Positions 46,272 through 53,995 of a DNA stretch of 64,000 nucleotides are shown piece after piece. Source of the stretch: Hyphomicrobiales bacterium (GTDB lineage: Bacteria > Pseudomonadota > Alphaproteobacteria > Rhizobiales > Rhizobiaceae); NCBI GenBank assembly GCA_900470285.1, contig UCAG01000016.1:1-64000 (forward strand), read 5' to 3'. The position numbers were made by a program, and so were the translations under genes. Below the pieces are notes generated by a model. It was not told the origin of the DNA. It saw only the letters and a list, made by a program, of their open reading frames with translations, and did no database searches. How positions within the stretch are numbered: the first letter of the stretch is position 1; each line of letters starts with the position of its first letter.

Positions 46272-46508
46272 ATGACCAGTTCGACAAAAGCACAGCTTAA
46301 TGAGATCCTCGCAGATATGTCCCTCACCAATCTGGACAAATCTGCTGCTATTCTGAAACTTCAGGAAGATGCGCGCGATCTTCAGCGCGCCGCAACAGAA
46401 GGCGGCATGGATCCCGATGACGGGCTGAACAAGGATCTGCGGGAAATTGAGCTTGCACTGGAAACTCTGGGTGTCAGTTCAGATGAGACCGGCGCAGCAA
46501 CGCTTTAG
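46272..46508 (+). CDS. Small hypothetical protein, 78 residues
   Basis: A short, acidic, helical protein (MTSSTKAQLNEILADMSLTN, then LDKSAAILKLQEDARDLQRA). It has no membrane segment or cysteine. ATG 46272 has GGAG at about 7 bases; TTG 46269 is an alternative. It lies 87 bases after the YqjE-like gene on the same strand and may be in the same transcript. I recognise no family. Confidence 0.65.
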   Translation: MTSSTKAQLNEILADMSLTNLDKSAAILKLQEDARDLQRAATEGGMDPDDGLNKDLREIELALETLGVSSDETGAATL

Positions 46509-46520
46509 AGCCTTTCCGCC

Positions 46521-46626
46521 AGAGCATTTCACAGTCAAGTTGGATCAACTTGATGCCCGTGATAATGCGACCAAATAAAGAATCTAGAGCGAGCGCTATG
46601 ATCCAATCTGGACGTAAACCGCTCCA
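46521..46626. repeat. Palindromic repeat, family F, copy 1
   Basis: It starts AGAGCATTTCACAGT, has the palindrome CAAGTTGGATCAACTTG (46536-46552), and ends CTGGACGTAAACCGCTC. The same element lies inverted at 56601-56739, where the palindrome is present twice. Confidence 0.85.
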
Positions 46627-46719
46627 GAGCATGTCGCGGATACGCTTTTGCTCCGGTTATAAACAACACTGCACAAAGCGATTTGTGCGGTGTTTTCATG
46701 AGCCCGCCAATCTGACCAG

Positions 46720-47625
46720 TCAGTTCTCACTCTGCGGCACCAATACGCGCAGTGCCGCCGGATGAATACGGATATCCAGTTCGGCCGGTAATGGCAGCAA
46801 TTCTCCGTCAACAGACATATACTGATGCGCTTTATGATTAAGGATTTTCAGCTGAACTGAGCGGGCCTGATCTTCCTCTATCGCCAGATTGCTGCGCCAT
46901 TGTCCGCGCGCAATATCCCAGAACAGCTTAAGCATGCCGCTGACAGGCAACGGCTTCGCCAGATAAAAACCGAGATGCCCTGTCTTCACATCCGGTGCGA
47001 CGGGCAGAACGCTGTCTCCGTAAGGATTGTTCGATACGGCAAGGGCAGAATACACTCCTTTAACGGAACGCCCGTCAATATCTGCAACCGCTCTCACACG
47101 CGGCACATGGGTAATCAGCTGCCCCATAGCGCGGAAATTCGCCCAGATTTTCCCTAAACGCGAGGCATAGCTGTATTTTTCACGATATCTGACCAGCATC
47201 GGATGGAGACCTATCGCCACCTGATGCACAAAGGACTGGCCGTTACAGGTGCCGATATCAACATTTTCGGCACCGGCCTTTGCCAATGCGTGAGTGGCCT
47301 CAGTAACATTTTGCGGAATATTCAGTGAGCGGGCAAAGAGGTTCATCGTACCGGCTGGCAGCACACCCAAGATTTTATCATTCTGCCAGGCCAGTGCAGC
47401 TGCGGCAGAAATCGTGCCGTCGCCGCCACCGGCCAGAAGCACATCATAATCATGATTTTGTGCGGACTTTTCCAAAGCGGCAAGAATATCATCACCATCT
47501 GTCAGCACACAGGACAGTTCATGCCCCTCAGCAGCAAAAGCAGCACATGCGTCATCAATAAACGCATCAATATTCATCGTCCGTAAAGTACCGCTTTGAC
47601 TGTTAAGAACAGCAATAATCTTCAA
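46720..47625 (-). CDS. Diacylglycerol kinase family protein
   Basis: A 301-residue lipid kinase-like protein with a DAGK catalytic domain: NSQSG near the start, the nucleotide-binding AGGGDGTISAAAA (about residue 64-75), LPAGTMNLFARSL and the C-terminal YMSVDGELL. It resembles YegS/BmrU-type lipid kinases. The lipid substrate is unknown. The reading frame starts with TTG 47625, which has GGAGA at 6 bases; the conserved KIIAVLNSQSG requires it. Confidence 0.9.
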   Translation of the reverse strand: MKIIAVLNSQSGTLRTMNIDAFIDDACAAFAAEGHELSCVLTDGDDILAALEKSAQNHDYDVLLAGGGDGTISAAAALAWQNDKILGVLPAGTMNLFARSLNIPQNVTEATHALAKAGAENVDIGTCNGQSFVHQVAIGLHPMLVRYREKYSYASRLGKIWANFRAMGQLITHVPRVRAVADIDGRSVKGVYSALAVSNNPYGDSVLPVAPDVKTGHLGFYLAKPLPVSGMLKLFWDIARGQWRSNLAIEEDQARSVQLKILNHKAHQYMSVDGELLPLPAELDIRIHPAALRVLVPQSEN

Positions 47626-47687
47626 ATAAATCTCCGCTCCGATTACAGATAATCAGCCGGTCACATTCTGACGATAATCAAATACGT

Positions 47688-48236
47688 TTAGAAAGAACGC
47701 ATCGTCACTTGTGACGACGTATCATCGGGGCCGTAATCGGAATTGCCTTTGACATCGAGCAACTCCTGCAACCGGACACGCGCACGGCTGACACGGCTCT
47801 TGATTGTACCGACAGCACATTCACAGATTTCCGCAGCTTCCTCATAGGAAAAACCGGAGGCTCCGATCAGAATAATCGCTTCACGCTGATCGTCCGGCAA
47901 TTCGTTCAGAGCCTTGCGAAAATCCTGCAAATCCAGCGATCCGTATTGTGAAGGGTGAACGGCCAGCCGCTCCGTATAAAGTCCGTCCGTATCCTGTATC
48001 TCACGGCCGCGCTTACGCATCTGGCTGTAAAATTCATTACGCAAAATCGTAAACAGCCAGGCTTTGATATTGGTGCCCATTTCGAAACTGTCGCGTTTGC
48101 CCCACGCTTTCATGATCGTATCCTGCACCAGATCATCAGCTTTATCCTGCTGACCTGATAAAGATACCGCGAAAGCCCGCAAGCCCGGCAAGGCCGCAAG
48201 CATCAGCCGCTTGAATTCGTCTCTCTCCTCCGCCAT
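47688..48236 (-). CDS. ecfG: General stress response sigma factor EcfG
   Basis: A 182-residue ECF15-type sigma factor. Region 2 (ADDLVQDTIMKAWGKRDSFE, NIKAWLFTILRNEFYSQMRK) and region 4 (LPDDQREAIILIGASGFSYE, VGTIKSRVSRARVRLQELL) are complete. It recognises GGAAC-N16/17-CGTT promoters of the stress regulon. NepR binds it, and PhyR frees it. ATG 48236 follows AAGGA at 9 bases; a TTG at 48245 overlaps the nepR stop codon. It is downstream of nepR in one operon, opposite phyR. Confidence 0.95.
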   Translation of the reverse strand: MAEERDEFKRLMLAALPGLRAFAVSLSGQQDKADDLVQDTIMKAWGKRDSFEMGTNIKAWLFTILRNEFYSQMRKRGREIQDTDGLYTERLAVHPSQYGSLDLQDFRKALNELPDDQREAIILIGASGFSYEEAAEICECAVGTIKSRVSRARVRLQELLDVKGNSDYGPDDTSSQVTMRSF

Positions 48237-48241
48237 TCCTG

Positions 48242-48499
48242 TCAATTCCTTGAATGAGAAGCAGATTTACGTTCAGCCTGATCCAGTTTCTCCAAAAGAT
48301 CAAGAAAACGGTCAGGAATAGTTTCATCCTGAATACTGGAATAAAGAGCACGCAATTTGGAACCGATCTCGGAATTGGGTCCCAGTTCATCGCCTTTATT
48401 CAAACTGCCTGCCTGCGAGCTGCCTTGCGCGGAATAATCGCGCGAAAATGAGGTCATAGCGTTGTCTTGATCCTGAAGCGGTTTCTTAGTGTTAGTCAT
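48242..48499 (-). CDS. nepR: Anti-sigma factor NepR
   Basis: An 85-residue protein. The C-terminal NepR domain IGSKLRALYSSIQDETIPDR then FLDLLEKLDQAE forms the two helices that clamp EcfG; the N-terminal part is disordered. It keeps EcfG inactive until phosphorylated PhyR takes it away. I chose ATG 48499 (MTNTKKPLQDQ); the frame is open to 48586, and ATG 48457 is also possible. It overlaps closely with ecfG and has an EcfG-like promoter upstream. Confidence 0.92.
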   Translation of the reverse strand: MTNTKKPLQDQDNAMTSFSRDYSAQGSSQAGSLNKGDELGPNSEIGSKLRALYSSIQDETIPDRFLDLLEKLDQAERKSASHSRN

Positions 48500-48628
48500 C
48501 TCAGTCGTATTCCGGTTAATGCCACCAGGGCTCAGCTGCGGCCCCCGATGCGGGTTTGATGCGGCCTTGGTGCGACCCTGTTTCAAGCACTAAAACCCTG
48601 CCCGATTGAGACGCTGTATCCAAGTCAT

Positions 48629-48653
48629 AATGCGGGCGTGAATAATTAGTTCC
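48629..48653 (-). promoter_or_regulatory. Candidate EcfG-type promoter of nepR-ecfG
   Basis: On the minus strand GGAAC (48653-48649), 16 bases, CATT (48632-48629). It has one mismatch to GGAAC-N16-CGTT. It would give autoregulation of the sigma factor operon, known in other alphaproteobacteria. Confidence 0.55.
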
Positions 48654-48661
48654 CAAACACA

Positions 48662-48686
48662 GGAACAATTTTTATAGTCAGCCGTT
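48662..48686 (+). promoter_or_regulatory. EcfG-type promoter of phyR
   Basis: GGAAC (48662-48666), 16 bases, CGTT (48683-48686), 52 bases before the phyR start. It is an exact match and lies back to back with the nepR-ecfG promoter. Confidence 0.8.
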
Positions 48687-48737
48687 AGAACCATAAACAG
48701 GCTGTAATCATGTCAGCCCATATAAATGGAGCATTCA

Positions 48738-49535
48738 ATGTCATTGTCCACGCGTATTGCACCACATTTGCCATATCTGCGCCGTTTCTCACGCGCCGTG
48801 ACCGGCTCTCAATCAGCAGGAGATGCATATGTTGCGGCAATTCTCGAAACTCTGATCGATGATATTTCTGTATTTCCCGAGGCCTCATCCGATAAGATAG
48901 CGCTCTATCGTCTTTATTCCAGTATTTTCGACCGCACTTCTGTTGAAATTCCGGAAACCGACTCCCAGCATGCATGGGAAAAACAGGCAGCGAATAATCT
49001 GGCAATGCTGACACCGCGTTCGCGTCAGGCTTTTCTTCTGGTTTCAGTTGAAGGCTTTAACGAAAAAGAAGCCGCAGAGATCATGCAGGAAGACGAGGCC
49101 GGTTTTTCAGCCTTGCTGACAGAGGCCTCGGAGCAGATTTCCCGTCACGTTGCCACCCGCATTCTGATTATCGAGGACGAACCGCTGATTGCCATGGATA
49201 TTGAGCAAATGGTGGAGACTCTGGGACATGAAGTTGTGGGCATTGCGCGCACACATCAGGAAGCCCTGACACTTTATAAGGCAGAGAAACCGTCAATGGT
49301 TTTGGCTGATATTCAGCTTGCAGACGGCAGTTCAGGTATCGATGCCGTCAATGATATTCTCAAAAGTGATACAATTCCGGTCATCTTTATCACTGCATTT
49401 CCCGAGCGTCTTCTCACAGGAGAACGTTCGGAACCGACCTTCCTTGTCACCAAACCGTTCAATCCGGATATGGTGAAGGCACTTATCAGTCAGGCTCTGT
49501 TCTTCGAAGAGGGTTCGCTGGCAAGAGCATCATAA
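48738..49535 (+). CDS. phyR: Anti-anti-sigma response regulator PhyR
   Basis: A 265-residue protein with an N-terminal sigma-like domain (about 1-135, LPYLRRFSRAVTGSQSAGDA and LTPRSRQAFLLVSVEGFNEK) and a C-terminal receiver domain (about 141-260). The phosphoacceptor is Asp191 (MVLADIQLADG); the acidic pair lies in IIEDEP and the conserved Lys in VTKPFNPD. On phosphorylation it opens and binds NepR, releasing EcfG. ATG 48738 follows TGGAGC at 6 bases. It is divergent from nepR-ecfG with an exact EcfG promoter upstream, so the circuit feeds back on itself. Confidence 0.97.
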   Translation: MSLSTRIAPHLPYLRRFSRAVTGSQSAGDAYVAAILETLIDDISVFPEASSDKIALYRLYSSIFDRTSVEIPETDSQHAWEKQAANNLAMLTPRSRQAFLLVSVEGFNEKEAAEIMQEDEAGFSALLTEASEQISRHVATRILIIEDEPLIAMDIEQMVETLGHEVVGIARTHQEALTLYKAEKPSMVLADIQLADGSSGIDAVNDILKSDTIPVIFITAFPERLLTGERSEPTFLVTKPFNPDMVKALISQALFFEEGSLARAS

Positions 49536-49576
49536 TCAGCAGAATAACGGGGAAACGGAACTGAAAGGCTTTAGCC

Positions 49577-49601
49577 GGAACCAAAACCCGCAACAGACGT
49601 T
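49577..49601 (+). promoter_or_regulatory. EcfG-type promoter of the DUF1328 gene
   Basis: GGAAC (49577-49581), 16 bases, CGTT (49598-49601), 83 bases before the small gene's start. Exact match. Confidence 0.75.
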
Positions 49602-49683
49602 ATTTTAACATGCAATGACCTTCAAAAATCTGGTCATTCCATAAGGCGGGCAATTCCTTGTCTGCCTGCAAGAGGAGGTTGAC

Positions 49684-49848
49684 ATGTTATATTATGCTGT
49701 TGTTTTTCTGATTATTGCCATTATTGCCGGTGCATTGGGCTTTGGTGGTATTGCCGGTGCATCAACAGGCATAGCGCAAATTCTGTTCTTTATTTTCCTC
49801 GGTTTACTGCTGCTGTCACTGATCGCCAGCATTATAAGGAAAGCATAA
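49684..49848 (+). CDS. DUF1328 small membrane protein (YtjA-like)
   Basis: A 54-residue protein with two membrane segments ([20 protein letters not shown] and [20 protein letters not shown]), joined by a GGIAGASTG turn; it matches the DUF1328 family. AGGAGG lies 5-6 bases before ATG 49684. Its E. coli relative YtjA is of unknown function. It is too short for usual cut-offs. With its EcfG promoter it is a likely stress-regulon member and may be co-transcribed with the kinase 127 bases downstream. Confidence 0.88.
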   Translation: MLYYAVVFLIIAIIAGALGFGGIAGASTGIAQILFFIFLGLLLLSLIASIIRKA

Positions 49849-49974
49849 ATGCTGCAAAGCAATCCGATCCGAAAACATCTGAACGGGACGCCGGCGACGC
49901 GTCCCGAACCTGTCTTGTGCGGAGCAGTTCTGTACCGCAGTTTATGCCGGTTTTAAGTACAGAAAGCACAAACT

Positions 49975-51057
49975 ATGGCTCCTACTTCGCCCGTTTCAGG
50001 ATATAGCAGCGCCGCTCAGATCCGGTTGCGTTCTATGTTGCGAGCCATAAGAAACAGTAATGTTTCGGTTTTCTATCAGACCACGGATATGAATTATACC
50101 TGGGTGGAAAATCTGCCGGAGTTCTGGCTTTTGCCATGGCGCACGGGCATCAGCGAAAATGACCTGATGCCCAAAGACATAGCAGCCAGACTGACAACAG
50201 CCAAAGACCAGCTGCTTGCAACCGGTGATGCCCAACGTCTGGAAATTTCTTTTCCCGACAAGAAAAATCCCCGCTGGTACGAGTTCTTCATCGATTCAGA
50301 TAAGGATGAAAGCGGAGAAACTATCGGCATTGTCACCACTGCCGTTGAAATAAGCGAACTGAAACACCGCGAACAGGTTCTCAAAATATTGTTGCGCGAA
50401 GTCAGCCACCGCTCAAAAAATCTGCTGGCCATCATTCAGAGTATCGCCATGCAGACAGCACGGTTCTCCGGCTCGGTGGATCAGTTCTTGCAAAAATTCC
50501 GCGGCCGTCTCTATTCCCTTTCCAATTCGCAGGATCTGGTAACGGATTCCAACTGGCATGGTGCAGCCTTTCGGGAATTGCTGCATTCACAGCTGGAAAA
50601 ATACATCCACCCCAAAGACCCGCGCCTGACAATTACCGGTAAAGATGTTTATCTTTTCCCCGGAGCAGCGCTGCATGTCGGCCTTGCTTTCCACGAATTG
50701 ATTGTCAATTCCGCTTCTTATGGGGCATTGGCCTGCGAAAACGGTAATCTGACAATTTCAGCAGAGCTGGAGCCTGACGGTGAAGGCGAGATGGATCTGA
50801 TTATTCACTGGAAGGAAACAAGTCCTGCAACGGAAGACAATGTGTCAGGCCGTCCGCCGGATATATTATCTGCAGAAAACCATATCCGTGATGAAGCATC
50901 AGACCTTAAAATAAAATCCTATGAAACATCCCGCTTCGGCAGCGCAGTTTTACTGCGGATCGTTCCTCAGGCTGTCAGCGGTACTGCCTGCTACAGAATT
51001 GAAGACAAGAGCGTAGAATATTATCTGCGCATTCCCCACCGGAATTTTGATTTTTAA
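49975..51057 (+). CDS. PAS domain HWE/HisKA2-type histidine kinase (candidate GSR kinase)
   Basis: A 360-residue cytosolic kinase with no membrane segment. A PAS domain (about 20-130) is followed by the dimerisation/phosphorylation helix with His145 (REVSHRSKNLLAIIQSIA) and an HATPase part with FHELIVNSASYGALACENG (N box) and RFGSAVLLRIVP. This HWE/HisKA2 type phosphorylates PhyR in other species. It is next to phyR, so it is the natural candidate, though its C-terminal ATP motifs are diverged (RFGS for the usual GFGS). ATG 49975 has only a weak binding site. Confidence 0.9.
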   Translation: MAPTSPVSGYSSAAQIRLRSMLRAIRNSNVSVFYQTTDMNYTWVENLPEFWLLPWRTGISENDLMPKDIAARLTTAKDQLLATGDAQRLEISFPDKKNPRWYEFFIDSDKDESGETIGIVTTAVEISELKHREQVLKILLREVSHRSKNLLAIIQSIAMQTARFSGSVDQFLQKFRGRLYSLSNSQDLVTDSNWHGAAFRELLHSQLEKYIHPKDPRLTITGKDVYLFPGAALHVGLAFHELIVNSASYGALACENGNLTISAELEPDGEGEMDLIIHWKETSPATEDNVSGRPPDILSAENHIRDEASDLKIKSYETSRFGSAVLLRIVPQAVSGTACYRIEDKSVEYYLRIPHRNFDF

Positions 51058-51113
51058 GCTCGCCGGAAATACCCCGTAGCTGAGCGATTGCGTAGTATTA
51101 AATCTGCTGCATC

Positions 51114-51170
51114 AGAGCGCCGGGCGCTCCGTTGGGCGCATAAAGCTCGCTCTAACACTTTAAAAACAGA
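51114..51170. repeat. Palindromic repeat, family E, copy 2
   Basis: AGAGCGCCGGGCGCTCCGTT then GGGCGCATAAAGCTCGCTCTAA shares the outline of the copy at 39114-39162, including the AACRCTTTAAAA tail. Confidence 0.7.
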
Positions 51171-51192
51171 GCATGATTTTCTTAGAATGAGA

Positions 51193-51320
51193 TAAAAAAT
51201 AGCGCGCTCCGGAACAGGAGCTCCGTGAGCGCGCGGACCGGGGATTAGGGGGCGTACCCGCGGTCGGTGAAAGGCCGAACTGTGAGGGGGCGGAAGGTCA
51301 GCCTTTCACAAAGTTCATAA
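51193..51320 (-). ncRNA. Candidate small RNA with three hairpins, C-rich loops and a terminator
   Basis: On the minus strand, in order: hairpin 1, GTGAAAGGC/GCCTTTCAC (51309-51267) with a loop holding CCGCCCCCTCAC; hairpin 2, GACCG and GGG with CCC and CGGTC (51265-51236) with a loop holding CGCCCCCTAAT; hairpin 3, GCGCGCTC/GAGCGCGC (51234-51202) with inner CGGA/TCCG and loop GCTCCTGT, then TATTTTTTAT. The last is a good terminator. C-rich loops resemble anti-Shine-Dalgarno sRNAs of Rhizobiales such as the alpha-r14 type; membership is not shown. No protein frame explains the structure. It lies downstream of the Fur-type gene, same strand. Confidence 0.65.
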
Positions 51321-51390
51321 CGCCTGTCCTGGCAATAAGTTTCACATGAAACTGCATTATTTAAAAATAAATTTTGAAATGCGCAGGAAT

Positions 51391-51801
51391 TTATTTTTTG
51401 AGCTTTCGCCCATAGAGCTCAAAACGATGGTGGATAATTTCATAACCCAGCGAGCGGGCTATTTCTTCCTGTAATTTTTCAATCATTTCCGAATGAAATT
51501 CAATCACATCACCGGTTTCCATATCAATGAGATGGTCGTGATGCTGATTGCCTGCCTGCTCGAAACGCGACGGCCCGCCGTCAAAGGCATGACGGTGAAT
51601 AGCCCCCTGCTCTTCCAGCAGTTTCATGGTCCGGTAGACAGTCGATAATGAAATACTGTTATCCACTTCAACAGCCCGCTTGAAAATTTCCAGCGCATCC
51701 GGATGCCCGTCCGTCTGCGACAGGATATCCAGAATAACCCGTCTGGGGCGTGTAATCCGCACACCCGCATCACGAAGCTGTTTTTCATAATCATTTTTCA
51801 T
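51391..51801 (-). CDS. fur: Fur family metalloregulator (Fur/Mur type)
   Basis: A 136-residue regulator. The N-terminal winged helix ([40 protein letters not shown]) is followed by the metal-binding domain with [20 protein letters not shown]. The C-terminal CXXC zinc pair of E. coli Fur is absent. In Rhizobiales this branch is the manganese-responsive Mur. ATG 51801 (MKNDYEKQL) has GGGGAT upstream; the frame is open to 51828. The iron regulators Irr and RirA, whose sites appear in the window, are not encoded here. Confidence 0.9.
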   Translation of the reverse strand: MKNDYEKQLRDAGVRITRPRRVILDILSQTDGHPDALEIFKRAVEVDNSISLSTVYRTMKLLEEQGAIHRHAFDGGPSRFEQAGNQHHDHLIDMETGDVIEFHSEMIEKLQEEIARSLGYEIIHHRFELYGRKLKK

Positions 51802-52090
51802 TATTAAAATCCCCATAGAACCTGACATTGTGCCTTAAACACACTGCCAAGCGCAATTGCGGGTGAAACACGCATAACTATGTCTGCACCATCAGCGGAA
51901 CTGAACCGTGACGATTTCAGATGTCACTTTTACAAAACTTGTAACACTCGTCAAACCAGCCGGAATGAAGAATCTCTGATGTGCAACTTATAAATGAATA
52001 CCGGTCAGGCAAAGCCCTGATCCGGCCAGACTGTTGTTGTGCAATAGTTTATCCCGCACTTATATGCCCGGTGAAAAATTTGCAGACAAC

Positions 52091-52125
52091 AAAAAACTCC
52101 GCACCGGTACTGGCCGGATGCGGAG
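52091..52125 (-). terminator. Terminator of the DUF6476-like gene
   Basis: CTCCGCACCGG and CCGGATGCGGAG pair with one bulge. On the minus strand TTTTTTG follows. Confidence 0.85.
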
Positions 52126-52145
52126 CTGCTCTGTCAAAAAGAAAT

Positions 52146-52622
52146 CTATTCGAGATTACCGAGACGCATACGTCCGACAAAACGCGACTGGCGGTAGTCA
52201 TAAATCATGATCTCGGTACCACCATCCGGCAGCAGGGTCTCAAGCGATACAAGATTCCCCGAAAGGCTCTGTGACAGGAGACGTGTCCCCGGAGCCAGTT
52301 CCAGCTGGGATTCAACCATTGGCAGTGACTCGGCAGTTTTGCCTTCGGCATTCTGCACCTGAGCATCTGTTTTCGGAGCCTGACCAGGAATATCCGATTG
52401 AGCTGTTTCAGTTTCTGCTGTATCGGGAGCCTTGTTGATTTTATAGACAACTGCAGCCAGCACCGCCATAAGACCTATCACCATGATGGCGATTGATATA
52501 ATCAGCAGGCGAACCATTTTACGACGCACACGTTCCATAGCCGGATCGAGTTGAGGCTCCTGATATGTCTGAGCAGCATATTGCTGCTGTTCCGGGTGCT
52601 CTTGATAATAGTGGTCCTGCAT
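52146..52622 (-). CDS. DUF6476-like single-span membrane protein
   Basis: A 158-residue protein with a Gln/Tyr-rich cytosolic start (MQDHYYQEHPEQQQYAAQTY), one membrane segment (about 38-60, LLIISIAIMVIGLMAVLAAV), and a C-terminal periplasmic part ending in IYDYRQSRFVGRMRLG. From memory this resembles DUF6476 of alphaproteobacteria. Its function is unknown. It starts at ATG 52622 and is divergent from rluD; the two starts are only about 50 bases apart, so their promoters overlap or lie inside the other's leader. Confidence 0.8.
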   Translation of the reverse strand: MQDHYYQEHPEQQQYAAQTYQEPQLDPAMERVRRKMVRLLIISIAIMVIGLMAVLAAVVYKINKAPDTAETETAQSDIPGQAPKTDAQVQNAEGKTAESLPMVESQLELAPGTRLLSQSLSGNLVSLETLLPDGGTEIMIYDYRQSRFVGRMRLGNLE

Positions 52623-52675
52623 TAAGGTCTCCGATTATTGATATCGCGAGGCGTGATAACGAAGGGAAGAGACGA

Positions 52676-53689
52676 TTGAAAGAGCTAATTGCCGACGCAG
52701 ATGCCGCAGGGAAGCGGCTGGATCAGTGGCTTGCTTCTCAACTCACGCCTGATCTTTCACGAAATCGCATCCAATCACTCATAAGTGCCGGCCATGTACA
52801 GGTAGACAACCGGACTGTGAGTGAGCCTAAGCACAAATTGCGTGAAGGTTCAACGATTGTACTGCACATTCCGGAAGCCGAACCCGCTGAACCACAGCCG
52901 GAAGACATTCCTCTTGATCTCCTTTATGAAGATAATGACATAATTGTGGTCAACAAGCCTGCCGGACTGGTTGTACACCCGGGAAATGGCAACTGGACCG
53001 GAACTTTGGTTAACGCTTTGATACATCATTGCGGTGACAGCCTCTCCGGTATCGGCGGCGTCAAACGTCCTGGTATTGTTCACCGGCTCGATAAAGACAC
53101 ATCCGGCGTGCTGGTTATTGCCAAACATGACAAGGCGCACCAAAATCTGAGTGCACAATTTGCTGATCACGGACGTAACGGCATGCTGGAACGTGCCTAT
53201 ATGGCATTGGTCTGGGGTATGCCTGAGCGCCCGAGCGGCACCATCGATGCCCATCTTGGCCGCTCTCATCGTGACCGCACCAAACAGGCTGTGGTGCGCG
53301 AAGACCGTGAAGACGCGCGCTATGCCATCACTCATTATACAATTGAAGAGCGTTTCGGTGAAAACAGCGATGCAACGGCACTCGCTTCTCTGGTCGAATG
53401 TCGTCTTGAAACCGGACGTACCCATCAGATCCGTGTGCATATGGCACATATCGGCCATCCGCTGATCGGCGACAATGAATATGGCGGCGCCTATAAAACC
53501 AAAGCAAACCGCCTGACCGATGAGCTGAAAGAAACAGTCAATAATTTCCACCGGCAGGCACTGCATGCACGGTTGCTGGCTTTTGAACATCCGATGACCG
53601 GTGAATTTATGGAATTCACGGCTGACATGCCGGAAGATATGCAGATTCTGCTCGAAGCCTTCCGCCATGGCGGTCTTAAAGCGGATTAA
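52676..53689 (+). CDS. rluD: Ribosomal large subunit pseudouridine synthase (RluD/RluA family)
   Basis: A 337-residue pseudouridine synthase. An S4 domain (about 15-70, RLDQWLASQL, RNRIQSLISAGHVQVDN) precedes the RluA catalytic domain with HRLDKDTSGVLVIAK (catalytic Asp) and RTHQIRVHMAHIGHPLIGD. RluD modifies 23S rRNA helix 69. The frame is open from 52565, but that would overlap the divergent gene. I prefer TTG 52676 behind GGGAAGAG; the 37 earlier residues are not typical of the family. Confidence 0.93.
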   Translation: MKELIADADAAGKRLDQWLASQLTPDLSRNRIQSLISAGHVQVDNRTVSEPKHKLREGSTIVLHIPEAEPAEPQPEDIPLDLLYEDNDIIVVNKPAGLVVHPGNGNWTGTLVNALIHHCGDSLSGIGGVKRPGIVHRLDKDTSGVLVIAKHDKAHQNLSAQFADHGRNGMLERAYMALVWGMPERPSGTIDAHLGRSHRDRTKQAVVREDREDARYAITHYTIEERFGENSDATALASLVECRLETGRTHQIRVHMAHIGHPLIGDNEYGGAYKTKANRLTDELKETVNNFHRQALHARLLAFEHPMTGEFMEFTADMPEDMQILLEAFRHGGLKAD

Positions 53690-53717
53690 AACCTGTCCGC
53701 CATATTAAATAATTGTA

Positions 53718-53757
53718 ACAATCGGGAGCGACAGCATGTTTGCTCCCGATTGTTTTT
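53718..53757 (+). terminator. Intrinsic terminator of rluD
   Basis: ACAATCGGGAGC and GCTCCCGATTGT form a 12-bp stem, followed by TTTTTT. The 306-base gap to rpoH (53690-53995) otherwise holds AT-rich DNA with the rpoH promoter. Confidence 0.92.
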
Positions 53758-53995
53758 TCCACACAGACATTCCAGTGCAATAATATTATTTATTTTCAAT
53801 ACCTTAATTAAAACACGCCTTTAAATTATAATTCTGTAGTCATTTTGATAAAATTCTCGTGTTTTGTCACTTTGACCGTGTTTTCGCCTAAATTCTTCCT
53901 ATATACTCACTTTATGCGACGAACTGTCTGAAATGGTTATCATACAGACGCGGGTTCGCCTCAATGGGAACCTGTCACAAAAAGGAGGGTGCTAT

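Noticed and set aside
50094-50435. Serine-rich minus-strand frame inside the HWE kinase gene
   Set aside because: Antisense shadow of the kinase PAS region.
53872-53905. TTGACC followed by CCTATATA upstream of rpoH as a sigma-70 promoter
   Set aside because: The spacer is about 22 bases, too long; another pairing may be used, but none is convincing by eye.
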